Notes under the pieces: model-generated
What the model was told of the DNA's origin: nothing
Seen by the model: the letters and a program-made list of their open reading frames with translations, nothing else
Databases searched by the model: none
DNA from: Deinococcus metalli
GTDB lineage: Bacteria; Deinococcota; Deinococci; Deinococcales; Deinococcaceae
Reading direction: 5' to 3'
Length of the DNA stretch: 25,676 nucleotides
Assembly: GCF_014201805.1 (NCBI RefSeq)
Contig: NZ_JACHFK010000021.1
Span: 1-25,676 of the forward strand
Shown here: in pieces, positions 1 through 6,720 of the stretch
How the letters are laid out: each line of letters begins with the position of its first letter
Position numbering within the stretch: position 1 is the first letter of the stretch
Position numbers and translations under genes: made by a program

Positions 1-56
1 GGGAACAGCGGCGCGATCAGCGCCCACAGGTCGTCAGGGACGAGGTGTTCGATCAC
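1..56 (-). CDS. IS5-family-like transposase, N-terminal fragment (runs off window)
   Basis: The minus strand opens with GTG at 56 and encodes VIEHLVPDDLWALIAPLFP before leaving the window. The LVPDxLWALIxPLxP pattern is the usual N-terminus of IS5-family transposases (the DUF4096-type helix-turn-helix region). A TAGGCT box lies 6 nt before the GTG, so the mRNA is probably leaderless. The fragment is identical to the right-hand copy at 25621. Only 18-19 residues are visible, so the catalytic DDE residues and intactness cannot be judged. Confidence 0.75.
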   Translation of the reverse strand, partial: MIEHLVPDDLWALIAPLF

Positions 57-94
57 ATCTGCAGCCTAACCGCGGCAATTCTGTCCTCAGGCTC
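1..94 (-). mobile_element. IS5-family-like element, transposase-proximal end (left copy, truncated by window)
   Basis: These 94 bases are the exact reverse complement of 25583-25676. The inner end reads GAGCCTGAGGACAG on the minus strand. A GAGCCTG start is, from memory, typical of the IS1031 group of the IS5 family. The next plus-strand bases (95-97) are TAA, which fits the TNA target duplication of that group. The element and its transposase run leftward out of the window, so the outer end and length cannot be seen. Group assignment is inferred from the terminus and the first transposase residues only. Confidence 0.8.
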
Positions 95-106
95 TAAGCA
101 GCGGTA

Positions 107-137
107 TTGACCTTGACGCTGCGTCAACGTCTAGGCT
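107..137 (+). promoter_or_regulatory. MerR-type promoter/operator of the regulator gene
   Basis: TTGACC (107-112) is separated by 19 nt from TAGGCT (132-137). The long 19-nt spacer is the hallmark of promoters activated by MerR proteins through DNA untwisting. The spacer contains the dyad TTGACGCTGCGTCAA (113-127). Nearly the same sequence recurs at 998-1019 in front of the carbonic anhydrase gene. This suggests autoregulation by the product of the next gene; that link is inferred from position. Confidence 0.65.
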
Positions 138-155
138 CTGGCCCAGAGGGACGCC

Positions 156-1001
156 ATGTATAGAATCGGTGAGTTTTCGATCATCGCGCAGGTTTCGGGG
201 CGGTTGCTGCGCTACTACGATCAACTTGGGCTCTTCAGTCCGGAGCAGACTGATCCGCAGACCGGCTACCGCGCCTACAGCGCCACGCAGTTGCCACGGC
301 TCAACCGCATTCTGGCCGCACGGGAGCTCGGCTTCAGCCTGGAGCAGATCGCCCGCCTGCTCGACCAGAACCTCTCCACCGATGAACTTCGCGGCATGCT
401 CACCCTGCGCAAGGCGCAGATCGAGCGCGCCGCGCTGGCGGAAGCGGAGCGGCTGCGGGTCGTGGAATCACGCCTCCGCCAGATCGAGGACGAGGGCACA
501 CCATTCGTTCCGGACGTCGTGCTCAAGTCGGTGCCTGCTCAGCCGTTCCTGTCGCTGCGGGAGGTGTTTCCGGCCATCAGTGCCGTGAGACCGCTGATCC
601 AGGCCATGCACGCGGCCGTTCCACGAATGGTGGGACGCAGCGTCCTCGGGCACGTGGCCCTGGTCATTCACTCCCCGGCCTTCGAGCCGGAGGCCCTCGA
701 CTTCGAAGTGGGCTACCTGCTGGCCGGGCCGGCACAGGACGCCGTGCAGCTTGAAGGGGGGCGTGTCCTGACGGTGAGCACGCTGCCGGCCATTGAGACG
801 GCCGCAACGCTCGTGCATCTGGGGCCAAGCAGCGACACGCACCGCAGCTACGGCCAGTTGGCCGGGTGGCTGGAGACGCAAGGCTGGCAGGTGTTGGGGC
901 CGGGGCGGCAGATCATGATGCAGCTGCCCCTGGACAGTCCGGACGCCGAGGCCGTGGTGGAATTGCATCTTCCTGTGCAGCGGCCTGCTCAAGGCACTTG
1001 A
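156..1001 (+). CDS. MerR-family transcriptional regulator with GyrI-like effector domain
   Basis: The 281-residue protein starts with a MerR winged helix: MYRIGEFS at residues 1-8, then LLRYYDQLGLFSP, GYRAYS and LGFSLEQIARLL. A helical dimerisation stretch follows at about 75-115. Residues about 120-275 resemble a GyrI-like effector-binding domain, with a GWLETQGW segment, a GPGRQIMMQ strand and a VVELHLPV terminal strand. Such two-domain regulators usually sense hydrophobic or drug-like ligands. The ATG at 156 follows an AGAGGGA ribosome-binding site. The preceding promoter has MerR geometry, and the same operator precedes the next gene, so the likely targets are itself and the carbonic anhydrase/oxidoreductase genes. 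The ligand is unknown. Confidence 0.9.
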   Translation: MYRIGEFSIIAQVSGRLLRYYDQLGLFSPEQTDPQTGYRAYSATQLPRLNRILAARELGFSLEQIARLLDQNLSTDELRGMLTLRKAQIERAALAEAERLRVVESRLRQIEDEGTPFVPDVVLKSVPAQPFLSLREVFPAISAVRPLIQAMHAAVPRMVGRSVLGHVALVIHSPAFEPEALDFEVGYLLAGPAQDAVQLEGGRVLTVSTLPAIETAATLVHLGPSSDTHRSYGQLAGWLETQGWQVLGPGRQIMMQLPLDSPDAEAVVELHLPVQRPAQGT

Positions 1002-1028
1002 CCTTAACGCGGCGTCAAGCCCCACGCT
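998..1028 (+). promoter_or_regulatory. Second copy of the MerR-type operator, overlapping the regulator stop codon
   Basis: TTGACC at 998-1003 is followed by the dyad TTAACGCGGCGTCAA (1004-1018). The 22-base block 998-1019 matches 107-128 except for a few substitutions, giving the consensus TTGACCTTRACGCKGCGTCAA. The TGA of the regulator gene (999-1001) lies inside the site. No good -10 box is seen at the 19-nt position, so promoter strength is uncertain. The carbonic anhydrase gene starts 73 nt downstream. Confidence 0.6.
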
Positions 1029-1100
1029 GCGGGAGTGGACGGAAACCGCCCCGGCCGGATCGATGCTACGGCCCGTTTCCGCCCCCGCAGGAGGACGGCT

Positions 1101-1634
1101 ATGAACGTGACAGAGCAGTTGTTGGCCCGCAACGCGGCGTTTGCCACTGGAGACTTTGACCCCGGGCTGTCCATCATGCCCACCCTGAAGACAATGATCG
1201 TCAGCTGCGCGGATCCGCGGGTCGATCCTGCCCACCTGCTGGGACTGCAGCCCGGCGAGACGGCAGTATTGCGAAACGTGGGCGGAAGGATCACCCCACA
1301 GCTCATGGAAGAACTGTCGCTGCTCCAGTCGGTGGCCAGGAACCATGGAGCCACGCCCGGAGGCCGCTTCGACCTCATCGTCCTGCATCACACGGACTGC
1401 GGCATCAAATCTCTTGAGGCGCATCCCGATCGTCTGGCCGCCTACCTCGGCACGCTGCCGGACGAGCTGCCCACCAAGGCCGTGGGTGATCCGCGGGCGG
1501 CGGTGGCGGTGGATGTCGCGGCGCTGCGGGCCGATCCCCGTGTGCCCCGCGACTGGGTGGTGTCGGGTCTGGTCTATGACGTCCACACCGGTCGGGTCGA
1601 GGTGGTCATGCCGCCGGTCATCCGGACGGCATGA
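1101..1634 (+). CDS. Beta-class carbonic anhydrase
   Basis: The 177-residue protein has the complete beta-carbonic anhydrase active site: Cys36-Ala-Asp38-Pro-Arg40 (zinc ligand plus the Asp/Arg dyad) and His97-Thr-Asp-Cys100-Gly (the other two zinc ligands). NVGGR at 59-63 is also conserved. The enzyme interconverts CO2 and bicarbonate in the cytoplasm. I chose the ATG at 1101 because AGGAGG lies 6 nt upstream; the reading frame is open further upstream, but those codons overlap the operator region. At about 177 residues it is of the short bacterial/archaeal type. It lies between the MerR gene and an oxidoreductase gene and has a MerR-type operator in front. Confidence 0.92.
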   Translation: MNVTEQLLARNAAFATGDFDPGLSIMPTLKTMIVSCADPRVDPAHLLGLQPGETAVLRNVGGRITPQLMEELSLLQSVARNHGATPGGRFDLIVLHHTDCGIKSLEAHPDRLAAYLGTLPDELPTKAVGDPRAAVAVDVAALRADPRVPRDWVVSGLVYDVHTGRVEVVMPPVIRTA

Positions 1635-1689
1635 ATTCCAGCGTCCGGAGTCCTCCCGACCCCCTTTCTCCCGACGAACAGGAGCAGGC

Positions 1690-2775
1690 ATGAACACACC
1701 CCGCATTCTCGTCCTGACGGCCGCTGGCAAGACCGGCCTGCCCGTCGCCCTGCAGCTCCTCAACGAGGGCTTTCCCGTAACGGCGTTCGTTCGCCGCGAA
1801 GACGCCCGCAGTGCGCGCCTCCAGGCGCTGGGCGCGAGGATCGTCGTCGGTTCGCTCACCGACATCCACGACCTGCGCCGGGCCATGCCGGGCGTGCAGC
1901 GCGCCTACTTCTGCACGCCGATGGAGCCGGGGGCGCTGCGCGCGGCGGCCGCCTTCGCCACGGTGGCGGCCGAGCACCACCTGGAGAGCGTGGTCGCCAT
2001 GAGCCAGTGGCTGGCCAGTCCGCACCACCGGTCGCTCCACACCCGCGAGACGTGGCTGGGCGATCAGCTCCTCGCGCGGCTGCCGGGCACGGCGGTCACC
2101 ACCCTGAACCCCGGCTTCTTCGCCGACAACGACATGGCCGGTCTGCCCTTCGCGGCGCAGTACGGCCTGCTCATGCTGCCCTACGGCGCCGGCCGGAACG
2201 CGCCCCCATCCAACGAGGACATGGCGCGCGTTGCCGCCGAGATTCTGGCCCGGCCCGCGGGGCACGCGGAACAGACGTACCGCCCCACCGGCCCGGCCCT
2301 GCTGTCGCCGCAGGACATCGCGGGAATCCTGGCCAGGGTGCTGGGGCACCGGGTCGCCTACGTCGACGTGCCGTTTCCTATCTTTGCGAGGGTGGCCCGT
2401 GGTGTGGGCCTCTCGGATTTCGTGATTGCCCAGTACGAGCAGTACGTTCAGGACTACCAGCGAGACGCCTTCGCGCTCGGTGCTCCTACCGATGTGGTAC
2501 AGCGCATCACCGGCCGGGCGCCCGAGGACTTCGAGACCATCGCCCGGCGCTACGTTGCCTCGGTTCCGGAGGGCACCCGCCGCCCCGCCACCCAGCTCCG
2601 GTTGCTGGGGAAGCTGACCGCGTGGATGCTGCGTCCGGCGCCACGGACGCGGCCCCACCTGGCGCTGGGTGACGTCCTCGATCCGGATCGATTGGGCCTG
2701 AGCGCACATTCACCCGACTGGCAGCGCAGCCATACGTCTGCGACGGCCCTGCTGGCGAGTGGGGCGGCGGACTGA
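1690..2775 (+). CDS. NmrA-like NAD(P)-binding oxidoreductase (atypical SDR)
   Basis: The protein has 361 residues and starts at ATG 1690, after an AGGAGCAGG ribosome-binding region and 55 nt behind the carbonic anhydrase. The N-terminus ILVLTAAGKTGLPVALQLL is a variant of the GxxGxxG dinucleotide-binding loop, with TAAGKTG in place of GATGxxG. An Arg after strand 2 (FVRRED) suggests NADP preference. A Pro-Gly segment (TTLNPGFFADN) follows, as in NmrA/HSCARG proteins. Residues about 290-361 form a Pro/Arg-rich tail longer than in typical NmrA proteins, which have about 290-300 residues. Substrate unknown. It could be a quinone/aldehyde reductase or a redox sensor. Confidence 0.75.
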   Translation: MNTPRILVLTAAGKTGLPVALQLLNEGFPVTAFVRREDARSARLQALGARIVVGSLTDIHDLRRAMPGVQRAYFCTPMEPGALRAAAAFATVAAEHHLESVVAMSQWLASPHHRSLHTRETWLGDQLLARLPGTAVTTLNPGFFADNDMAGLPFAAQYGLLMLPYGAGRNAPPSNEDMARVAAEILARPAGHAEQTYRPTGPALLSPQDIAGILARVLGHRVAYVDVPFPIFARVARGVGLSDFVIAQYEQYVQDYQRDAFALGAPTDVVQRITGRAPEDFETIARRYVASVPEGTRRPATQLRLLGKLTAWMLRPAPRTRPHLALGDVLDPDRLGLSAHSPDWQRSHTSATALLASGAAD

Positions 2776-2839
2776 CCGAAAATGGGGTCAGGTCATGACC
2801 CTGGGTCGTCGGTGTCGACACCGGCACAGCCTTGCTGTT

Positions 2840-2988
2840 CTCGGACTGGCCAGAAATCCCACTGCGTTCGTCGTGCGGTAGTCGAGGATCGCGTCGGGCT
2901 CGCTGGCGCCAGCGCGTAGGCCGAGGGGCCGCAGTTCATCGGCGGTGGCGAGGTGCTCGGAGTAGGTCTGCCAGTAGCGGGGTATGTG
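2840..2988 (-). pseudogene. Degenerate copy of a small conserved protein family (copy A)
   Basis: A minus-strand frame from 2988 reads IPRYWQTYSEHLATADELRP and then GLRAGASEPDAILDY and NAVGFL. It aligns with the frame at 4869-5084, which reads IPRYKHAHPPNLATIDELSA and then GLKPGSSGPVALFE. The shared pattern is IPRY...LAT.DEL...GL..G.S.P.A. No start codon is found in this frame upstream of 2988, and the sequence beyond the homology runs into a nonconserved tail ending near 2790. The 5' side adjoins the IS6 remnant, so this is probably a truncated gene. The function of the family is unknown to me. The rest of 2776-3034 shows only short palindromes (GGTCATGACC at 2791, CGGTGTCGACACCG at 2810). 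Confidence 0.5.
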
Positions 2989-3034
2989 TTGACATGGCTG
3001 GGTATGGCAGGTAAACCAAGTAGGCTGCAGAGTT

Positions 3035-3320
3035 GTGCTGGATCGGGAGCTCTACCGCCACCGTTTTCCCCTCAGCATCGTCGGCAATGCCCTGTAGCTG
3101 TATCACCGCTTCCCGCTCAGCCAGCGGGAAGCGCATGAGTTGCTGTTCGAGCGTGGCATGTCGTCAGTTACAAAATCGTGCGCCACTGGGACATCAAATT
3201 CGCCGCACAGTTCACCGAAGAACTGCGCCACCGGAAACCCCTACGGAGTTTCCGGTGGTTCTTGGAGGAGGTGTGCGTGAAGGTCGGAGAGGTCACCCAC
3301 TGGTTCTTCTTGGCCAGAAC
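3035..3320 (+). pseudogene. IS6-family transposase remnant (stop codon and frameshift)
   Basis: In frame from 3035 the plus strand reads YRHRFPLSIVGNAL, a TAG stop at 3095-3097, then LYHRFPLSQREAHELLFERG. IS6-family transposases have a tryptophan where the TAG stands (ALWLYHRF). Around 3160 the frame shifts, and the homology continues as VSYKIVRHWDIKFAAQFTEE, LRHRKP, FRWFLEEVCVKVGEVTHW. This covers the N-terminal helix-turn-helix region and the first part of the catalytic domain. The DDE residues downstream are not recognisable. No terminal repeats are evident. It is a dead fragment. Confidence 0.75.
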
Positions 3321-3687
3321 AGCACCCGTATGGGACAGGCCGCTTCCTCGCTAGGCAGCCAAGGAACAGTGAGGGGACTCCGAATTCATCGACGTTTACC
3401 GAATCGAGTTCCGCCTGGACGTCATTTTCATAGGCACGATGGCACCTGTATGCGGCTTGCCCGCTGCCGGATGCTCGACGCAACCAGAAGCGGGGACACG
3501 ACTTGGCGAGGAAGGCCGATGAGTCCAGACATGGTCAGGACGTCGTCCTGACCATAGAAATCATTCAGATCTAAACCCTGACCAAAAGGCGGTATGCCCA
3601 TCGACAGGAAAGAACCACGGCTGGCAAGGGGCACATCCATGGGTTCGCCCGCATCGTCACGGGGCCGTTGCAGTGGGGGTGAAAGGC
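3321..3687. other. Gene-poor stretch, no recognisable coding sequence
   Basis: No frame here resembles a known protein or has a convincing start. A minus-strand frame of 70 codons (3428-3640) is open but lacks a ribosome-binding site or -10 box and has no recognisable motif. The first part may be eroded IS6 sequence. The notable feature is the palindrome at 3531-3555, listed separately. Confidence 0.4.
3531..3555. repeat. Perfect 25-bp palindrome (12-bp arms, 1-base centre)
   Basis: ATGGTCAGGACG (3531-3542), T, CGTCCTGACCAT (3544-3555) is a perfect inverted repeat. A third partial copy, CCTGACCA, occurs about 25 bases downstream. Without a loop this is a poor RNA hairpin, but it could be a protein-binding dyad or a recombination/insertion scar in this IS-rich region. 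Confidence 0.7.
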
Positions 3688-4200
3688 TCAGCCCAGCGAG
3701 GTGGATAGCGTCATGCGCTGGCGGGCATCCGCCCGACGTGTCCGCCCCAACGCCGTGAGCACCCACCGCGCCGGTGCCACGGCCTCCTCGAGCAGGCCGG
3801 ACGCCTGCAGGATACGAATCGTCTGGTACATCAGCTCGCGGGCTGACGGGTCATACGCCGCGTTGTAGGCGTCACTCAGCTGTCGTGCCGTCGCACCGCC
3901 CGCCGGGACGAGCAGCAGCACCCGGGCCTGCCGGAGCGTCAATCCGGTGGCCACCCGCTCCCGCGCTCGGAGGCCTGTCGCCGTGATCGTCCACAGGGCG
4001 CGGGCACTCCGACCGGGGTGCCGGGTGATGTACCCGGCCGTCTGCAGTCGGGAGACCGCCGTGGCCCGCACGCCGTCTTTCACCGTGGGCAGGTCAGGCA
4101 GCGGACGGGCCTCGTGGGGATCGAGGGCGGCCAGGAGCAGGGAGGGGACGGAGCCCAGCTGCGGCGTGTACGGTTCGGAGGTGTGACGGCCCATCACCAT
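3688..4200 (-). CDS. Unknown protein, probably two winged-helix-like domains
   Basis: From ATG 4200 the product has 170 residues; ATG 4194 and ATG 4233 are alternatives. I prefer 4200 because TAGCAC, a near-consensus -10 box, sits 5 nt upstream, the leaderless spacing seen elsewhere in the window. Two helical segments look like winged-helix units: VKDGVRATAVSRLQTAGYIT followed by a wing-like RSARALWTITATG, and later ATARQLSDAYNAAYDPSARE followed by a RILQASGLLEEAV helix. The arrangement suggests a DNA-binding regulator, but I recognise no named family. It is divergent from the LuxR-type gene at 4350, with 149 bp between them. The basic C-terminus is short. Confidence 0.6.
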   Translation of the reverse strand: MVMGRHTSEPYTPQLGSVPSLLLAALDPHEARPLPDLPTVKDGVRATAVSRLQTAGYITRHPGRSARALWTITATGLRARERVATGLTLRQARVLLLVPAGGATARQLSDAYNAAYDPSARELMYQTIRILQASGLLEEAVAPARWVLTALGRTRRADARQRMTLSTSLG

Positions 4201-4349
4201 GCCCTGTGCTAGCACGGACACCCGTGGCGTCATGGCACCTGACCAACGGGATGGAAGCGAGCGGTGGTGGACGTCGCAGAGCCACAAGAATGAGCACCTG
4301 ATCACACTGTCCGTGGTCGGCCAAGTCGGTACCCTCCAGGAGTTCACCG

Positions 4350-4784
4350 ATGACCTGGCTGCTTTCTTCACCCACCGACGTGCTGGCACAGCTGGAAACC
4401 ACCGTCGTGCAGCGGTGGGCCGGAAGTGTCACCCAGTACGGCTGCCTGTGCTGTGGTGGGTTCGGTCGGCAGCGCCAGCATGTGATCCATACGCCGGACT
4501 GTGGACTCACGGTGCTCCGTGCTCACGTCGACGCCTATCTGGGCGGCGGTGAAGTGGGGGCCGCCGCCCGCGAGCGCCTGAGGGGACTTTCCGACCGGAA
4601 CGCGCAGGTGCTCGCTCTGGTCGCAGAGGGCCTGACGAACAGGGACATCAGCGCACGGCTGGGGCTGTCCGACCGAACGGTGCGCAATTACCTTACGCAG
4701 ATGTTTGCCGTGCTGGACGTACATTCCCGCACCCAGCTGGCGCGACTGGCCTGGCAGGCCGACCTGAGAACCTTGGTGGAGTGA
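4350..4784 (+). CDS. Small LuxR-type HTH protein with N-terminal Cys/His cluster
   Basis: The 144-residue protein ends in a LuxR/GerE DNA-binding domain (about residues 78-135): LSDRNAQVLALVAEGLTNRD, ISARLGLSDRTVRNYLTQMF, VLDVHSRTQLA. There is no receiver or autoinducer domain. Instead residues 32-51 contain Cys32, Cys34, Cys35, His44, His47 and Cys51, a pattern that could bind zinc or act as a redox switch. The ATG at 4350 follows an AGGAG site about 8 nt upstream. It is probably a transcription factor responding to metal or redox state; that is inferred from the residues alone. Targets are unknown; the divergent gene at 4200 is a candidate. Confidence 0.8.
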   Translation: MTWLLSSPTDVLAQLETTVVQRWAGSVTQYGCLCCGGFGRQRQHVIHTPDCGLTVLRAHVDAYLGGGEVGAAARERLRGLSDRNAQVLALVAEGLTNRDISARLGLSDRTVRNYLTQMFAVLDVHSRTQLARLAWQADLRTLVE

Positions 4785-4868
4785 GGGCGGCCCGGTGCGG
4801 CCGCTGGACTGACCCGTGGGATGGGTTTCAGGACGACCGCCTCTGCCACAGAATCCTCGCGTGGGCAC

Positions 4869-5084
4869 TCAGGGACGGCGGTCATCGGACGCCCTGAGCG
4901 GTACGGCAGTTGCCCGCTCGAACAGACCACAGGTACCGAACGTGTTCCCGCGCTGTTACTCGAACAGCGCCACAGGCCCAGAGGAGCCCGGCTTTAAGCC
5001 TCCAGCCGAAAGTTCATCGATGGTGGCGAGGTTCGGGGGGTGGGCGTGCTTATAGCGGGGAATGGGTGTGGTCTTTTTCGGCAT
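4869..5084 (-). pseudogene. Small conserved protein interrupted by an in-frame stop (copy B)
   Basis: ATG 5084 (GAGGA 6 nt upstream) opens a frame reading MPKKTTPIPRYKHAHPPNLA, TIDELSAGGLKPGSSGPVAL, FE, then a TAA at 4956-4958. The same frame then continues coherently as QRGNTFGTCGLFERATAVPL, RA... to a TGA at 4869. The aligned copy A has a tyrosine at the stop position (ILDY), so TAA probably replaced TAC or TAT. If the stop is real, only 42 residues are made. The family is homologous to copy A at 2840-2988; its function is unknown. The remainder of 4785-5127 holds no other recognisable gene. Confidence 0.5.
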
Positions 5085-5096
5085 GGGCGTCCTCGT

Positions 5097-5121
5097 CCCC
5101 GTCCCCAGACTGGGGACGGGG
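5097..5121. terminator. GC-rich hairpin, 10-bp stem, no T-tract
   Basis: CCCCGTCCCC (5097-5106), AGACT, GGGGACGGGG (5112-5121) is a perfect 10-bp stem with a 5-nt loop. It lies 6 nt beyond the stop codon of the minus-strand gene at 5128-5544 and just upstream of copy B. No run of T follows on either strand, so termination may depend on structure or Rho. Confidence 0.5.
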
Positions 5122-5127
5122 TGGAGA

Positions 5128-5544
5128 TCAGTCAGGGGTGCTGCGGTAACGGGGCATCCGTTTGTTCACGGACTCACGGGCCGCACCCAGAAGGTGACCG
5201 GTCGTCTCGACTGCCTGCCCGTTCACGTCGAGCTGCTGCGCGAGAACCTCCAGCCGGTGATCCAGGGGGCCGGAGCGCAAGACCTGCACCGTCACCGGGG
5301 CGACCGCGACCTCAAGGTCGCGCGGGGTGGCCGAGCAGGGCGCCGTGCGGGCCCCCGCGCTGAGCTGCGACTCAGCCAGTTGGAGCTGATCCATCAGGGA
5401 GCTGGGCAAGGCCCGGGAGCCGGGCCAGACGATGCCGGCCGGGAGGGTCACGGTGCCACCCTCGCCGATCAGGGCCACCATGCCCTGGACGACCATGAAG
5501 CTGTCGCTCGCATCTGGGCCATATTGGACGCGGTGGTAAATCAT
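5128..5544 (-). CDS. Hypothetical protein
   Basis: From ATG 5544 the product has 138 residues, starting MIYHRVQYGPDASDSFMVVQ. The frame has no known domain. Its middle part (GEGGTVTLPAGIVWPGSRAL) and C-terminal half (strand-rich, VAVAPVTVQVLRSGPLDHRL) suggest a small mixed alpha/beta fold. No signal peptide or membrane segment is seen. The start is supported by an AGAGGCAAG element overlapping the stop codon of the upstream short frame (5555-5776), suggesting co-transcription. A hairpin follows the stop codon. Third-position GC looks normal. Function unknown. Confidence 0.5.
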   Translation of the reverse strand: MIYHRVQYGPDASDSFMVVQGMVALIGEGGTVTLPAGIVWPGSRALPSSLMDQLQLAESQLSAGARTAPCSATPRDLEVAVAPVTVQVLRSGPLDHRLEVLAQQLDVNGQAVETTGHLLGAARESVNKRMPRYRSTPD

Positions 5545-5554
5545 CAACTTGCCT

Positions 5555-5776
5555 CTAGCAGGGCAGTCGGGCTGGGCCGCGCGGCCACGTCCCGCCACCA
5601 AACACGCCTGTCCTGCCAGCTGGGGCGTGCACGACCTCGCAGGTCTCGGCGAGCAGTATGTGCACCATCCCGGTGAGCACGCGGCCGGTCACCCGCACAC
5701 CAGTCTGTGCCGGATGCATGCCCTGTAGGATCTTGTTGGTGGCGTACAGGGCGCCCGCAGAGTCCGAGCGCACCAC
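5555..5776 (-). CDS. Possible short hypothetical protein upstream of 5128-5544
   Basis: A minus-strand frame with adjacent GTG starts at 5776 and 5773 encodes about 73 residues, including SAGALYATNKILQGMHPAQT, GVRVTGRVLTGMVHILLAET and CEVVHAPAG. The composition is protein-like and the stop codon lies 10 nt before the next gene. No strong ribosome-binding site is seen; a GCAGGAG/CTCCTGC dyad lies just upstream and could sequester or mark the start. The antisense plus-strand frame is less protein-like. I do not recognise the family, and this could be a non-coding leader of the next gene. Confidence 0.3.
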   Translation of the reverse strand: MVRSDSAGALYATNKILQGMHPAQTGVRVTGRVLTGMVHILLAETCEVVHAPAGRTGVFGGGTWPRGPARLPC

Positions 5777-5906
5777 TGATCGCAGGAGGTCTCCTGCCCC
5801 GCGATCTCGCGGTCGAGGTGCTGTCGCTGGCTGTGAAAGGGGGGCAACGGACGCGGCACGGACGCCGTCGGAACCTCCTGGGCCGAGGCCGTATCGTGAG
5901 GTGGAC

Positions 5907-6404
5907 ATGAAGCCACGGGACGTGCGCGCTGCGATCATGGACGAGCTGGCCCTGGCCTGGCTGCAGGTGCCCGGCCATGCGTTCGTGTCGTGGGCGCTCG
6001 CCGAGGCGCATGGGCTGAACGTCCTGTCGGTGGGCCGGGCTCTGGTGGAACTTCGGGAGGCCGGGAGCGTCCTGCTGTACCGGCCGGATGGGGACGCGAT
6101 GCTGGTCTCGGTGGTACTGACACCTCAGGGGCAGGTGGCGTGGATCCATGACCGGGCCGAGTCGTGCCTGCCGGGCGTGCGGGCGCAGCAGCGCCTGGTC
6201 TACCAGTTCCTGCAGCAACAGGAACCCATCTCGGCAGCGACGTTGGAGGCGTCCCTGGGGCTGCCGGCGCTACGGGTACATCAGTTGGTGCTGATCATGC
6301 GCAGCCTCGGGTCGGTGCAGGCGGCGGTGGATGCGGCGGGGCACTTCACGAAGATCCGGGGGCGCCGGTCTGTGGAGGGCGTTCGGTTGGTAGGTGGGGC
6401 GTGA
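5907..6404 (+). CDS. Unknown protein, winged-helix-like
   Basis: The 165-residue protein begins MKPRDVRAAIMDELALAWLQ. Two helix-turn-helix-like stretches are visible: FVSWALAEAHGLNVLSVGRA followed by LVELREAGSVLLYR and a strand-rich wing (AMLVSVVLTPQGQ), and later ISAATLEASLGLPALRVHQL followed by VLIMRSLGSVQAA. The layout resembles the protein at 3688-4200, though identity is low by eye. A regulator role is inferred. ATG 5907 has GAGG 5-8 nt upstream and a TATCGT box at 5892-5897, so the mRNA leader would be very short. It is divergent from the unknown minus-strand genes at 5128-5776. Confidence 0.6.
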   Translation: MKPRDVRAAIMDELALAWLQVPGHAFVSWALAEAHGLNVLSVGRALVELREAGSVLLYRPDGDAMLVSVVLTPQGQVAWIHDRAESCLPGVRAQQRLVYQFLQQQEPISAATLEASLGLPALRVHQLVLIMRSLGSVQAAVDAAGHFTKIRGRRSVEGVRLVGGA

Positions 6405-6624
6405 TGGTGGGTTCGGACTGATCAGTTCGCGCTGAGAAAGAGGAGTTCTCGGGCCTAGTAGGGAAGAGACGGTGTAAGGGGGAGAGGAGACCCGCTTGTG
6501 CTTCCGCCGCTTCGCCCAATTTCCCTCACCCGGTACAGATCCCCAGGCAGGTCGACGGCCGCGTCATGACGCGGACTCGGACGTCCCAACATGTCTCAGT
6601 CGGCAAGCCCTGACCGGAGCTCCT

Positions 6625-6658
6625 GACGGGCACCAGACCACTGCGTCTGGCGCCCGTC
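6625..6658 (-). terminator. 14-bp stem-loop downstream of the marR-type gene
   Basis: GACGGGCACCAGAC (6625-6638) and GTCTGGCGCCCGTC (6645-6658) pair with a 6-nt loop. The single mismatch becomes a G-U wobble in minus-strand RNA, which points to the minus strand as the functional one. It lies 63 nt past the MarR-type stop codon. No T-tract follows. Apart from this structure, the 6405-6720 gap shows nothing recognisable. Confidence 0.5.
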
Positions 6659-6720
6659 TTCGGGTAGACGTGATCAACAGGCCATGTATTTCCGTTGGCC
6701 CTGCACGTGATGCGATCCGA

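Noticed and set aside
468..1886. Long minus-strand open frame of 472 codons
   Set aside because: It is antisense to the MerR, carbonic anhydrase and NmrA-like genes, is Arg/His/Gln rich, and has no recognisable motif; such frames are usual in high-GC DNA.
3428..3640. Minus-strand frame of 70 codons in the gene-poor stretch
   Set aside because: There is no ribosome-binding site, -10 box or recognisable motif, and the palindrome runs through it.
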